Shown here in pieces: positions 22,842 through 31,913 of a stretch of 64,000 nt of DNA. Numbering within the stretch: position 1 is the stretch's first letter; each line of letters starts with the position of its first letter. This DNA is from CAMCHP01 sp036835325 (lineage in GTDB: Bacteria > Bacteroidota > Bacteroidia > Flavobacteriales_D > Sanyastnellaceae): NCBI GenBank assembly GCA_036835325.1, contig DAITMF010000007.1, positions 17,632 through 81,631 on the forward strand, read 5' to 3'. A program made the translations under genes and the position numbers. Under the pieces are notes generated by a model. That model saw nothing but the letters and a program-made list of their open reading frames with translations. It made no database searches and had not been told where the DNA came from.

Positions 22842-25112
22842 CTAACGAAGTACGATTACATGCCCGGTGAGCCGCACGCGTTCGTCGTCGTAACTGTACG
22901 TGATCACCCATGCATAACTCTCGTTCTGACCGTAGTAGCCGCTGTTCATCACGTCGCCCGTCCAACCGCGGTTCATGTCTTCCGAAACGAAAACGACCTC
23001 GCCCCAGCGGTTGTAAACCTCCATGCGGAAATCATCAACCGGCGGACCATACGCACGAAAAACCTCGTTCAGGCCGTCGTTGTCGGGCGTAAAGGCATTC
23101 GGAACGAACACAATGTCATCTTCAAGCACAATCTCAATTGGCAAGCTGTAGGTATCGCTGCACCCAAACGCATCGGTCGCTGTGAGTGCGACCATATAGG
23201 TATTGGGCCAGTTGAACAATCGGGTCAAGTTCAGCACAGTGCTCACCGATACGCTGTCAACAAACCATTCAAAGGCAATGGCACCGCCCGAACTGAGGTT
23301 GATAAAGGTCAAATCAACCGGCAAACTGCGCTCGGGTGAAGAGGGCACAAACAAGGCTGCAACCGATGAGGGCTGCACTTGCACACCGGCAGTAAAAGTG
23401 CCACAGTCGTTCACGGCGGTCACTACGTAGTACCCTATCGTATCAGTCACCAAAAGCGGTCCTTGCGTACCGTTACTCCAGGTCATCACGCCGTCGCCCT
23501 CGGCGGTGGCAATGGCAAAGTCGCCATCTTCGCATACGGCAACGGCATCGCCTTCAACAATCACCACCGGAGCGCCGGGAATGGCCTCCACTTCAATGTC
23601 GGTTTGCGAACTGCCACATGACGAACTCACGGTGAGCGAGTAGCTCCCCGAAGGCACTTCAATGGTGGGTGTGGTTTCACCTGTGCTCCAGAGGTAGCTT
23701 CCTTCGCCTTCGGCGGATAGGATAGTCACATCGCCCGGACAAAGCGCACCTTCGCCTTCGTTAATGATTGCGGCCGCGGGGGCGTCGCCTCCGTCAATGA
23801 CGATGAGGGGCACTTCGATGCTGCCACAATCGTTGGTCACCGTAAGGATGTATTCGCCGGCTTCATCAACGGTGAAGAATCCATCCGACTCTCCATCCGG
23901 CCAAAGTAAATCATCCAAAGAGGTCGATTCAATGGTTACAGAGCCCCCATTGCACAAATAATACGGCCCCGGTTGTGCAAGGGCGGCATCCGGCGAAGCC
24001 GAACCAAAAATCACCACCTCATCGCTGGCAACGCCGCAGAGGTTGGCAATTTCAACGCTGTAACTGCCTGCTTCGCTCACTTCGATCGAGGGTGCCGTAA
24101 CGCCTGTGCTCCACTGGCCCGACAGACCGTTGGTGGTGGCAAGAGTGAGGGTCTCCCCTTCGCACAAAATGTTGCCATCGGGCAGCGAAATCTCTCCTTC
24201 GGGCTCGGGAAGCACGGTAAGTACAACGGTGTCGCTGATCGGGCCTTCACAGTCTTCGGCAGTGAGGGTGAGGGTTACCGGTCCGGTTTCGCCGGGAGCA
24301 GGCGTGTACACCGTTACGGGTGAATTGGGGTTGCTGAAGCTGCCTGCGCCGCCCGTCCACTGCGGGTTTTCGAGCGGACCCGAAACCACGCCGTTGATTT
24401 GAATCGGTTGACCCTCGCAGGTTTGCTGATTGTTACCGGCGTTTACAATGGCCTCAATGATGGGCGCCGTGCAGCCGTTGTTGTAGTAGGTCGCCGTGCC
24501 GTCAGGGGTAAAGTTCACGCCTGCGCCGTCTTCGGGGCCTGATGTGCCAATTTGTGTAATCAGAAGACTACGGTCATACGTTACGGTGCTTAAACAACCG
24601 TTTCCAAAGGTTATGGTAGTCGTACGCAAACCCGGGGGGCCATGGTTCGCAAAGTGTCCTGAATAATTACCCGGACATTGGAACAACACGTACATCGTAT
24701 CGGCCAAGTTGGTGAACGGATTGGCCTCCAAACAAAAGTCGGTCGAGGTGATTACCAACACTTGAGAACCTGCGGGCAGTACACCATTCACAGGCTCCAG
24801 TAGATGGCCGCAGGCCGTTATGGTTTCGTTCAGTGCGGCAACATTTGCGGCTGTTTGTGCATTCTGGCAAATACCCAGAAACGCGTTGTTCGGCCAGTCA
24901 ATATTTAAATTATTGACATTGAGGTCATTGTCACCGACTCGAAAACGAAACATTTCATTCTTGCCTTCGCAGATACACGCGTTGTCAGCAGCCGAACCAC
25001 AGCCCGAACCGAACGCGCACGCGTCAACCAGAATCGACTCAATGGTCACGCATTGCGACCAGCTCGCCGAGGCAAGAAAAACGAACAGGGTGACGATAAA
25101 AAATCCTCGCAT
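22842..25112 (-). CDS. Large secreted protein with T9SS type B sorting domain
   Basis: 756 residues. Signal peptide (MRGFFIVTLFVFLASASWSQ), an N-terminal Cys-rich domain (about 20-210, pattern VTIESILVDACAFGSGCGSAADNACICEG) like the lamin-tail-type domains of Bacteroidota adhesins, then four or more Ig/PKD-like beta-sandwich repeats marked by LSTGETTPTIEV or QWSTGVTAPSIEV and NxCGS/CGT pairs, and a type B (gliding-motility-associated) C-terminal domain: VPNAFTPDNDGLNEVF, EVYNRWGEVVF, GWTGDVMN. Start 25112 gives the signal peptide directly. Exported by T9SS; function probably adhesive, but unknown. Confidence 0.8.
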   Translation of the reverse strand: MRGFFIVTLFVFLASASWSQCVTIESILVDACAFGSGCGSAADNACICEGKNEMFRFRVGDNDLNVNNLNIDWPNNAFLGICQNAQTAANVAALNETITACGHLLEPVNGVLPAGSQVLVITSTDFCLEANPFTNLADTMYVLFQCPGNYSGHFANHGPPGLRTTTITFGNGCLSTVTYDRSLLITQIGTSGPEDGAGVNFTPDGTATYYNNGCTAPIIEAIVNAGNNQQTCEGQPIQINGVVSGPLENPQWTGGAGSFSNPNSPVTVYTPAPGETGPVTLTLTAEDCEGPISDTVVLTVLPEPEGEISLPDGNILCEGETLTLATTNGLSGQWSTGVTAPSIEVSEAGSYSVEIANLCGVASDEVVIFGSASPDAALAQPGPYYLCNGGSVTIESTSLDDLLWPDGESDGFFTVDEAGEYILTVTNDCGSIEVPLIVIDGGDAPAAAIINEGEGALCPGDVTILSAEGEGSYLWSTGETTPTIEVPSGSYSLTVSSSCGSSQTDIEVEAIPGAPVVIVEGDAVAVCEDGDFAIATAEGDGVMTWSNGTQGPLLVTDTIGYYVVTAVNDCGTFTAGVQVQPSSVAALFVPSSPERSLPVDLTFINLSSGGAIAFEWFVDSVSVSTVLNLTRLFNWPNTYMVALTATDAFGCSDTYSLPIEIVLEDDIVFVPNAFTPDNDGLNEVFRAYGPPVDDFRMEVYNRWGEVVFVSEDMNRGWTGDVMNSGYYGQNESYAWVITYSYDDERVRLTGHVIVLR

Positions 25113-25183
25113 AGGGCCTGCAAAGGTGCGCCGATTTTCTCGCCTGCGCACGCGGCGGGGTTTAAAATTCCGTTAACACGGTA

Positions 25184-28100
25184 TTACCGTACAACGTTTA
25201 CGTGTCCGGTTCGCTTTTGACGTCCGTCTTTTGAGTCAAACCACACCGTCCAAACGTATGTATCAATCTGCACGTAATGCTCGCCCCCTTGTACTGAGCC
25301 GTCCCAAAATCGGTTCGGATCGTCGGTCGAAAACACCAGTTCTCCCCAGCGGTTGTGCACCTCCAACCTAAAACCGCGCAGGTCAATGCCCTCTACCCTG
25401 AACACGTCGTTGATGCCGTCGTTGTTCGGAGTGAAGGTATTCGGCACATACACCGGATTGAACACATCAACGTACACGCTGTCGAGGTTGCGGCAGCCAT
25501 TGGCGTCGATGGTGTACAAGGTGTACCACATGCTTTGTTCGGGGGTGGTGATGGCCGTGAGGCAATCAGCGCAGTTGAGGTAGGTCTCGGGCTCCCACCA
25601 CGATTCAACGCCGTCGCTGCTGCCAAACAAGTAATCGCTTTCGAGCCAGTCGAGCACGCGGTCAGGACCGGCGTTGACGTACGGCAAGGGCAGCACGTTG
25701 ATGGCCACTTCGGCCGTGGCCGTGCACCCGTACTCATCGGTAACGTACACGGTAAACACCTGGTCGTCGTAAGGTGAAACGGAGGTTTCGGCAGCGGTGG
25801 GGTTGCTGACGAAGGCTTGGGGGGTCCAGAAATAGCTTTCGCCACCGGCTGCCCATACGTTTTGGTGATCGCCTCGGCACATCACGGCATCGTCGCCTGC
25901 AAAAGCTACCGGTACAATGACATCCACAAACACCGAATCAATTCCTGTGCCGCAAATGTTCCATACTTCAACGCTGAACCAGGTGTCGTTGGTGAGGTTG
26001 ACTACCGGCAGCTGTGCACCCGGGTCGCTCACCAGTTCGGCGGGTTGCCATGACCATGCGAAGCCGTTGCTGGCTTCAAGCACGGTGTTCTCGCCGGTGC
26101 AGGCAAATACAGTCGGGTAGACTTGTCCGCCCGGTGTGTTTACCTCCACCGTCACGGTGAGTTCGTGCACGTGCACGCACCCCAGTGCTGAGGTGGCCTC
26201 GATGGTGTAGGTGGTTGTTGCTGTAGGTGCGGCAATGACCGCAGCGCCGTTGGGCTGCGTGAAGGTGAGACCGGTGGTCGGCGACCAATCGTAGTTCAAC
26301 GCACCCGAAAGCGCGATGGTGGTCGACTGCCCAATGCAGATGAGCGGGTCGGCCGGCACGACCACGGGCGAGGGTTCCCACTGCACCACCACAATGGCTT
26401 CGCTGCTGCCGCATTCGTTCTCGGCACTTACCGTGTACTCCGTTACTGGGTTTACAGGGGTTGCGATGGGATTCTCCACTGACGCGGATGAGAGGGTTGG
26501 GTCGGGATTCCACGTTACAGGCAGATCAGACGAAGCGTTCAATTCGATGGATTCGCCTTCGCAGATGAGCGGTACGGCATCCACTTCAATGTCGGGTCCG
26601 GGCAACACTTCGATGGTTACAAAGGTGAAATCGGGGGTGTTGCACTCGAGCGAATGCGATGCGTACAGGCTAACCGCGTATATGCCCGGCTGCGAGAACG
26701 CATGTTCGGGGTTCATTTCGTTGCTGGTAACACCATCCCCAAAATCCCATTCATAGGTATCGGCTCCAACGCTTTCATTGAAGAACTGCGCGCTCTCATT
26801 CACGCACACCGTTTGCGGAGTTGAAACGGCGATGGCGGCATCGAGTATCGCGAGGTCGAACTTGAACACTCCAATGTTGCAGTTCGAGCTGTTGTTGGTG
26901 TTGCTCCACGCCCCGGGCGTGGTCGGGAAATCGCTGAAACCGCCGCACCCTGCGCACACCGCTTGATACACCGAGCCGTCTTTGTCGAACTTCGAGCTGC
27001 CGCCGTCAACGTGTTCGCGGCTTGTGCCTCCGCCGAAGAAGGTGGCGTAGGCAAGGTCAACGGCATCGGGATTGAGCACGCAGAGGTAGAAATCGCTACC
27101 ATCGGTGTTGCTTTGGTAGGCATCGGCGGTTGTGGGCAGTCCGAATGTGGTGCTTTGTGTGGCGTAAGGGGCCTGCAAGCTGTTGGTCAAACCGCCCCAA
27201 CCCGAGAAGTAAATCTGGTCGCAGTCGCTGACCAAGAAAGCGGTCGGACTAATATCCACCTCCCCGCTTCCTGTGCCCACCGTGGTGCGCCACAACTGCG
27301 TTTGCAGGTTGGGCGTGAACTTCACAATGAACTGTCCGCTGTTCGGGTTGCCATACACCCCCGGAGAAACACCGAGGTTACCGTCGGTTTGGCCTAGGAG
27401 GTAGATGTTGTCGTTCAAATCCATTTGAACAAAAAAGGCCTGATCGTACTGGTTCGAACCAAAATAGGTTGATGCTGCAATCGATTGGCCGTCTAAGGCG
27501 TAGCGAATCACATAAGCATCCACATCACCGGCATTGTTGGCTTGGTAGGCGCCGGGCGCCATGGGCAGGTTAGTGCTCCACGTGCCTCCTGAAACGACGA
27601 CAGCTCCTGCGCTATTGACTTGCACACTGTAAGCCGCATCGTTGCTTGATCCGCCAATGTAGGTTGACCACAGCAGGGTGCTCAAATCCGGCGATAGCCG
27701 AAAAACAACACCGTCATGCTGGCCGCCAATCGTTTGCTGAGGCCCGCCACCGGCCATGGGGAAATCGGCACTGAGTGTGGTAGTTGCGACCAAAATGTTG
27801 TCGTCGGCATCTACACTTACTTCGCCGCGAAAGGTGTCGCCGTAGTTGTAAAAGAGCTTATCGCCCATGTTCAAGCCGTCGGTGTTTGAACCGCCGATGT
27901 AGGTAGAGGCGATCAAGCCGCTGTCGTCGGCATTGAACTTGGCCACGAAGAGGTCGGTACCGTTTGGGTTGGCGGCTTGAATGAAAAAGCTGCCGAAGCC
28001 GAACAGCGGACCACCGGCAAGCGTGGGTTGAAACACCCCGTCGGTGACGGGAAAGTTGGTGCTTCCCGTTGTGCCCATCACCACATAATTGCCGTCGCTG

Positions 28101-29092
28101 TCGCACACCACGCTGTGGGGCATCTCTATGGCATTGCCCCCGAAAAAGGTCGAATACAGCAGCAGCGAACCGTCGTCAGAGAATTTGCTGATGACCGCAT
28201 CGCAGTTGCCGTTGGTGATGGTTGAGAAACTGTCTTGTGCCGCGCCGAGGGTGAGCGGGTAACCCGGACCGAAAACCACTCCTCCTGAAATAAGGTTGCC
28301 ATCTTCGTCATCGGTTGCCGTGAAACCAAAGTTGCTGGAGGTGGCGCCAATAAAGGTCGAAAAGCTGATTTCAGGATCAATCACCAATGGGTACGCCGGG
28401 TCGTAGGCACCCAGCTCAAAGTGCACGCGGTTCTCGTTGAGCACAAAGGCACACGCAACGTCAACCAGTTGGCCGTTGATGAGCTGGTAGGCGTAAGGTT
28501 CGAGCTCAACCACCTCACGAATGGAGGTGTACACCACGAGTTTGCCCGATACGAGGGCGAGGCCATCGGCACCGTCATAGCGCTGCACAATGGCCGTTGG
28601 ATCGGCACCGGGAGCCACCACAAAATCGTACTTGATGTTGTTGTTTTTGCCGTACACCAGCAAATCAATTCCGGGGTACAGGGCAGAGTAGCGAATCCGC
28701 TTGAACGGCTTCACACCGCTGGCCCAACGGCTTTGATCGTTGCCAATGAAGTAATTGAATCGGTGCGGTTTTTCTTCTTCTCCGGCTATCGCCGGGATGC
28801 TGCTCCCTTCGAAGCTCAGTCGGTAATGGTGAAGTCGGTAATCTTCAGCTGCTTCGGTATCGTTTGGGGATGGATGACCGATGGATGACCAGCCGTCGCC
28901 TGCAAGGGTAAAGAGGAACGACTGCTGCTCGGCCCAAAATACCCCGCCGGGAATGTCGGCACGGAAGGCCACTTCACCGGGCCATTGGGCCTTGTTTTCG
29001 ACAAATTCAGGCAAGCCCCCACCGTTGGCCCTAGCGAGCACAGCAATGGCGCACCCCAAAAACGTCAACAACAAACGGGCGGCGAACAGCAT
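25184..29092 (-). CDS. SBBP-repeat/PKD surface protein with T9SS type B sorting domain
   Basis: 1302 residues. Signal peptide, an N-terminal DUF7948-type domain (about 28-250: FVENKAQWPGEVAFRADIPGGVFW, GIDLLVYGKNNNIKYDFVVAPGADP), a beta-propeller-like array of SBBP repeats (LLYSTFFGGN, LIASTYIGGSNTDG, LLWSTYIGGSSNDAAY, YATFFGGGTSREHVDG), a PKD domain (TYEWDFGDGVTSNEMNPEHAF), several Ig-like modules, and a type B sorting domain (YVPNTFTPNNDGINDVF, EVHNRWGELVF). ATG 29092 is chosen; a TTG at 29110 would extend it by six residues. It precedes the related T9SS gene at 22842 in the same direction, 71 nt apart. Confidence 0.85.
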   Translation of the reverse strand: MLFAARLLLTFLGCAIAVLARANGGGLPEFVENKAQWPGEVAFRADIPGGVFWAEQQSFLFTLAGDGWSSIGHPSPNDTEAAEDYRLHHYRLSFEGSSIPAIAGEEEKPHRFNYFIGNDQSRWASGVKPFKRIRYSALYPGIDLLVYGKNNNIKYDFVVAPGADPTAIVQRYDGADGLALVSGKLVVYTSIREVVELEPYAYQLINGQLVDVACAFVLNENRVHFELGAYDPAYPLVIDPEISFSTFIGATSSNFGFTATDDEDGNLISGGVVFGPGYPLTLGAAQDSFSTITNGNCDAVISKFSDDGSLLLYSTFFGGNAIEMPHSVVCDSDGNYVVMGTTGSTNFPVTDGVFQPTLAGGPLFGFGSFFIQAANPNGTDLFVAKFNADDSGLIASTYIGGSNTDGLNMGDKLFYNYGDTFRGEVSVDADDNILVATTTLSADFPMAGGGPQQTIGGQHDGVVFRLSPDLSTLLWSTYIGGSSNDAAYSVQVNSAGAVVVSGGTWSTNLPMAPGAYQANNAGDVDAYVIRYALDGQSIAASTYFGSNQYDQAFFVQMDLNDNIYLLGQTDGNLGVSPGVYGNPNSGQFIVKFTPNLQTQLWRTTVGTGSGEVDISPTAFLVSDCDQIYFSGWGGLTNSLQAPYATQSTTFGLPTTADAYQSNTDGSDFYLCVLNPDAVDLAYATFFGGGTSREHVDGGSSKFDKDGSVYQAVCAGCGGFSDFPTTPGAWSNTNNSSNCNIGVFKFDLAILDAAIAVSTPQTVCVNESAQFFNESVGADTYEWDFGDGVTSNEMNPEHAFSQPGIYAVSLYASHSLECNTPDFTFVTIEVLPGPDIEVDAVPLICEGESIELNASSDLPVTWNPDPTLSSASVENPIATPVNPVTEYTVSAENECGSSEAIVVVQWEPSPVVVPADPLICIGQSTTIALSGALNYDWSPTTGLTFTQPNGAAVIAAPTATTTYTIEATSALGCVHVHELTVTVEVNTPGGQVYPTVFACTGENTVLEASNGFAWSWQPAELVSDPGAQLPVVNLTNDTWFSVEVWNICGTGIDSVFVDVIVPVAFAGDDAVMCRGDHQNVWAAGGESYFWTPQAFVSNPTAAETSVSPYDDQVFTVYVTDEYGCTATAEVAINVLPLPYVNAGPDRVLDWLESDYLFGSSDGVESWWEPETYLNCADCLTAITTPEQSMWYTLYTIDANGCRNLDSVYVDVFNPVYVPNTFTPNNDGINDVFRVEGIDLRGFRLEVHNRWGELVFSTDDPNRFWDGSVQGGEHYVQIDTYVWTVWFDSKDGRQKRTGHVNVVR

Positions 29093-29162
29093 ATTTTCAT
29101 GACGCACCAAACCACCAAAAGGTTCAGTGCTTCACGAAGTTAGTGAAGAAAACGGTTGAATC

Positions 29163-30170
29163 TCAGCTCAATTTATCGGCCAAGAGCCTAAACTCAATCG
29201 CCGGACCGGCCTTTTCGTACAAAATGCGGTACACCGCATCGGCAATGGGAATATCAACCTTGAACTTTTCGTTCATGGCGTTGATGCCTTTGGCGGCATA
29301 GTAGCCCTCGGCCACCATGTTCATTTCGAGCATGGCACCCTTTACACCATACCCTTTACCAACCATTGTGCCAAACAAACGGTTTCGGGAATACGGTGAA
29401 TACGCCGTAACTAGGAGGTCTCCAAGGTAGGCGCTTGTTTTCACATCGCGGTGCACTTCGTGCACGGCGTCAACAAAGCGTTTGATTTCTTGAATAGCAT
29501 TGGCAATGAGCACACTTTGAAAGTTGTCGCCGTAGCCAAGTCCGTGGCTGATGCCCGCAGCAAGTGCGTAAACGTTTTTTAGTACTGCACTGATTTCCGT
29601 ACCAAACACATCTTCGCTGATGGAGGTCTTGATGTACCTGCACCGGAGGCTTTCGGCCATGATTGCAGCAATGTCGAGGTTCGGACACGCCAAGGTCAGG
29701 TAAGAAAGCTTCTCATTGGCCACCTCTTCAGCGTGGCAAGGCCCCGCAATGATGCCAATGCGGTCGTACGGGGTGCGAAACTCTTTGTGGATGTAACGCG
29801 CCGGTATGGCATCGTACTCGGTAATAACGCCTTTTATGGCCGAGAAAATGATCTTGTTTTCAAGTCCTTTCGGCTTCAGTTCTTTGATGGTGCTATCGAG
29901 AAACGCCGACGGTATGGCAATCACCACAATGTCAGAGTTGTCAATCACCGTTTGCATGTTGGTGGTTACGTGCACCTTGGCCAAATCAAACTCGATGGAG
30001 GTGATGTAGCGAGGGTTGTGTCCGTAAGCGTTGATGTGTTCCACGGCGCTTTCAGAGCGCATCCACCAATGCACATGGTCGAGGTTGTTGCTGAGCATTT
30101 TCACGATGGCTGTGGCCCAGCTGCCGCCCCCCAACACACCGATGCGGCGTTTTGCCAATTCGATTTCCAT
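29163..30170 (-). CDS. gpsA: NAD(P)H-dependent glycerol-3-phosphate dehydrogenase
   Basis: Reduces dihydroxyacetone phosphate to sn-glycerol-3-phosphate for phospholipid synthesis. 335 residues: N-terminal Rossmann motif IGVLGGGSWATA, then IIFSAIKGV, GPCHAEEV, and the catalytic/substrate segment LKNVYALAAGISHGLGYGDN. A -7-like TATCTTCG (30175-30182) sits only 4 nt before the ATG; there is no alternative in-frame start before the Rossmann fold, so a leaderless message is predicted. Confidence 0.95.
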   Translation of the reverse strand: MEIELAKRRIGVLGGGSWATAIVKMLSNNLDHVHWWMRSESAVEHINAYGHNPRYITSIEFDLAKVHVTTNMQTVIDNSDIVVIAIPSAFLDSTIKELKPKGLENKIIFSAIKGVITEYDAIPARYIHKEFRTPYDRIGIIAGPCHAEEVANEKLSYLTLACPNLDIAAIMAESLRCRYIKTSISEDVFGTEISAVLKNVYALAAGISHGLGYGDNFQSVLIANAIQEIKRFVDAVHEVHRDVKTSAYLGDLLVTAYSPYSRNRLFGTMVGKGYGVKGAMLEMNMVAEGYYAAKGINAMNEKFKVDIPIADAVYRILYEKAGPAIEFRLLADKLS

Positions 30171-30203
30171 GCAACGAAGATAGTTTGAATTTGAGTTCAG
30201 CCC

Positions 30204-30950
30204 CTACAACGAAAAGCTGTAACCGATGGAGAGCCCCACCGAAAAGCCACTCCACGAGTAGCTGTTTGCTTGCAATGCCCCACGGGTTCCAATCGGATGG
30301 TCAATATTTACTCGTCCTGTCTCACTTTGCGTGTATGTCCCAGAAAGACCTAGACTCCATCGGTTACCGAGCCTGAAACCGCTGATGAGTTCAGCACCTA
30401 GGTCGTAGGCCGGCGCAAAGGCGGCTTGCCGGTTGTTCGCAAAACCTGCAACGGGTGCATTATCTGTGCGAAAGGTAAGCGCAGTGAACTGCACGCCGCC
30501 GCCAACGCGAAGGTTCGTTACAAGAAAGAAGCGCCGTTGCGGCGAATTGCCCTTGCCGAGCAGGTCAATCCAATCAACCCCGAGGCGAACACCGGTCATG
30601 CGGATGCTTGACCACACCCTGCTTCCAATGCCTGCCGTGCCCTCACTGAATTCACGTGAGACCTCATCGGCAAAGGTGCTGAAGCGGTAGCTGATGTACA
30701 CTCCTCCTCTAAGTTTGCCCAGCGGCACGTCAACATTGAGATCGAGCAGCACCGGAGGCGGCATTTCGGTTTGGGCCATCCACCGGTCATCTGCCAAGGG
30801 TTCAAGAACATTCTGTTGAAATGCGGTTGGTTGGTTGAGCAGTAAGGCTCCCGAAAGCTGCACCTGATAGCGACTGTCTTGGGCATTTACAACTGCCATC
30901 CCCATCCATCCCCAAAAAAAGAAGAAAAGCAAAGGACGAAGCCGAAGCAT
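30204..30950 (-). CDS. Predicted outer-membrane beta-barrel protein
   Basis: 248 residues: a signal peptide with an unusual Phe/Trp-rich core (LLFFFFWGWMGMAVVNAQ), then alternating amphipathic strands (GKLRGGVYISYRFSTF, RRFFLVTNLRVGGGVQFTAL, NRWSLGLSGTYTQS) and a terminal strand ending in YSFSL, typical of 8-10-stranded barrels. No close family is recognised. ATG 30950 is chosen at the signal peptide; the longer frame crosses the upstream terminator. Confidence 0.6.
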   Translation of the reverse strand: MLRLRPLLFFFFWGWMGMAVVNAQDSRYQVQLSGALLLNQPTAFQQNVLEPLADDRWMAQTEMPPPVLLDLNVDVPLGKLRGGVYISYRFSTFADEVSREFSEGTAGIGSRVWSSIRMTGVRLGVDWIDLLGKGNSPQRRFFLVTNLRVGGGVQFTALTFRTDNAPVAGFANNRQAAFAPAYDLGAELISGFRLGNRWSLGLSGTYTQSETGRVNIDHPIGTRGALQANSYSWSGFSVGLSIGYSFSL

Positions 30951-30978
30951 ACAGCCTGTTTTTGCAGCAAAATACCAT

Positions 30979-31003
30979 AAAAAAAGCCCCGAGCGATCGG
31001 GGC
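30979..31003 (-). terminator. Rho-independent terminator after the UspA gene
   Basis: Perfect stem GCCCCGA/TCGGGGC with loop GCGA; seven T follow on the minus strand. It lies about 22 nt past the uspA-like stop. Confidence 0.9.
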
Positions 31004-31024
31004 CTTTAACGCTGTGGTTCGCTG

Positions 31025-31855
31025 TCATGCCGAGAACGAGCGGGTAATGATGTGGGTATCTTTTGGTGCGATGCACATCACCGGAATCTGCGATTCGTTG
31101 GTGATCATTTGCTGCTCGTAGCCGCCTCCAATCAAGCCAATGAGGCTGTTTTCGGCGAAGTTCATGATGGTGATCAGGTCGGCATTGATTTCGGTTGCGT
31201 AGTCAATCACCGCTACAACGAACTTGCTCGACTTGGTTTCGGTAACGCGTACATCGAATTGAATGCCGCGTTCTTCGAGGAAACTCTTTGCGAAATTGAT
31301 GTTGCGGTCGAGTTGATTTTTCAAGAACTCATCGGTTTCACCGGGTGAAATCAAGTGCACACGGCCGTTGAAGTAGCGGGCCATATCGGCAACGATGCTC
31401 AATTTCTGTTTGGTTTCACGTTGGAGGTCAAGCGGTACCACGATGTCATCGTAACCGTTTTTGCCAATGCCGCGCTCTTGGGTAATGATGAATGGAATCT
31501 TCGAATCGGTCACAATGCGCAAAGCGCGGCTACCGGTGAGGAATTGCATTCCGCGAATGCCGTGCGTACCCATGATGATGAGGGTAGCATCGATTTCGGT
31601 TGCAAATTCATCAATGTCTTCAAAGATGCTACCGATGCGGGTAACGGTATTGATTTTGAAGTTGTGATTGCTTTGAATGCGATTGCTCAATGCTTCGAGC
31701 TTCAACCGCGCATCGTCAATGTCTTTTTTGGTGCTCACCACGTGCAGCACATGCACTTCAGCGTTGGTGGCTTGGGCGACCACAACGGCGTGTTGAATGG
31801 CAACGTCACCTACTTTGGTGAAATCGGTAGGGACAAGAATCTTCTTTTCGCTCAT
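31025..31855 (-). CDS. Tandem universal stress protein (two Usp domains)
   Basis: 276 residues with two UspA-like domains: the first starts KKILVPTDFTKVGDVAIQHAV and ends in the nucleotide-binding-like IIMGTHGIRGMQFLTGSRALRIV; the second (about 145-270) starts YDDIVVPLDLQRETKQ and ends in TIMNFAENSLIGLIGGGYEQQM. The first half keeps the G-x2-G-x9-G-type loop, so ATP binding is likely there; the second is degenerate. Start ATG 31855; a -7-like TATTTTCG lies at 31882-31889. Divergent from the ClC gene. Confidence 0.85.
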   Translation of the reverse strand: MSEKKILVPTDFTKVGDVAIQHAVVVAQATNAEVHVLHVVSTKKDIDDARLKLEALSNRIQSNHNFKINTVTRIGSIFEDIDEFATEIDATLIIMGTHGIRGMQFLTGSRALRIVTDSKIPFIITQERGIGKNGYDDIVVPLDLQRETKQKLSIVADMARYFNGRVHLISPGETDEFLKNQLDRNINFAKSFLEERGIQFDVRVTETKSSKFVVAVIDYATEINADLITIMNFAENSLIGLIGGGYEQQMITNESQIPVMCIAPKDTHIITRSFSA

Positions 31856-31901
31856 GTTGGAGATGAATACGGGTTGCGGGGCGAAAATACACATTTCGGG
31901 G

Positions 31902-31909
31902 TAAGTTTG
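31902..31909 (+). promoter_or_regulatory. -7 element of the ClC channel gene
   Basis: TAAGTTTG, a perfect TAnnTTTG match, ends 4 nt before the GTG start at 31914, predicting a leaderless or near-leaderless mRNA. It is about 12 bp from the uspA -7 element on the other strand, so the divergent promoters are packed together. Confidence 0.65.
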
Positions 31910-31913
31910 TGCC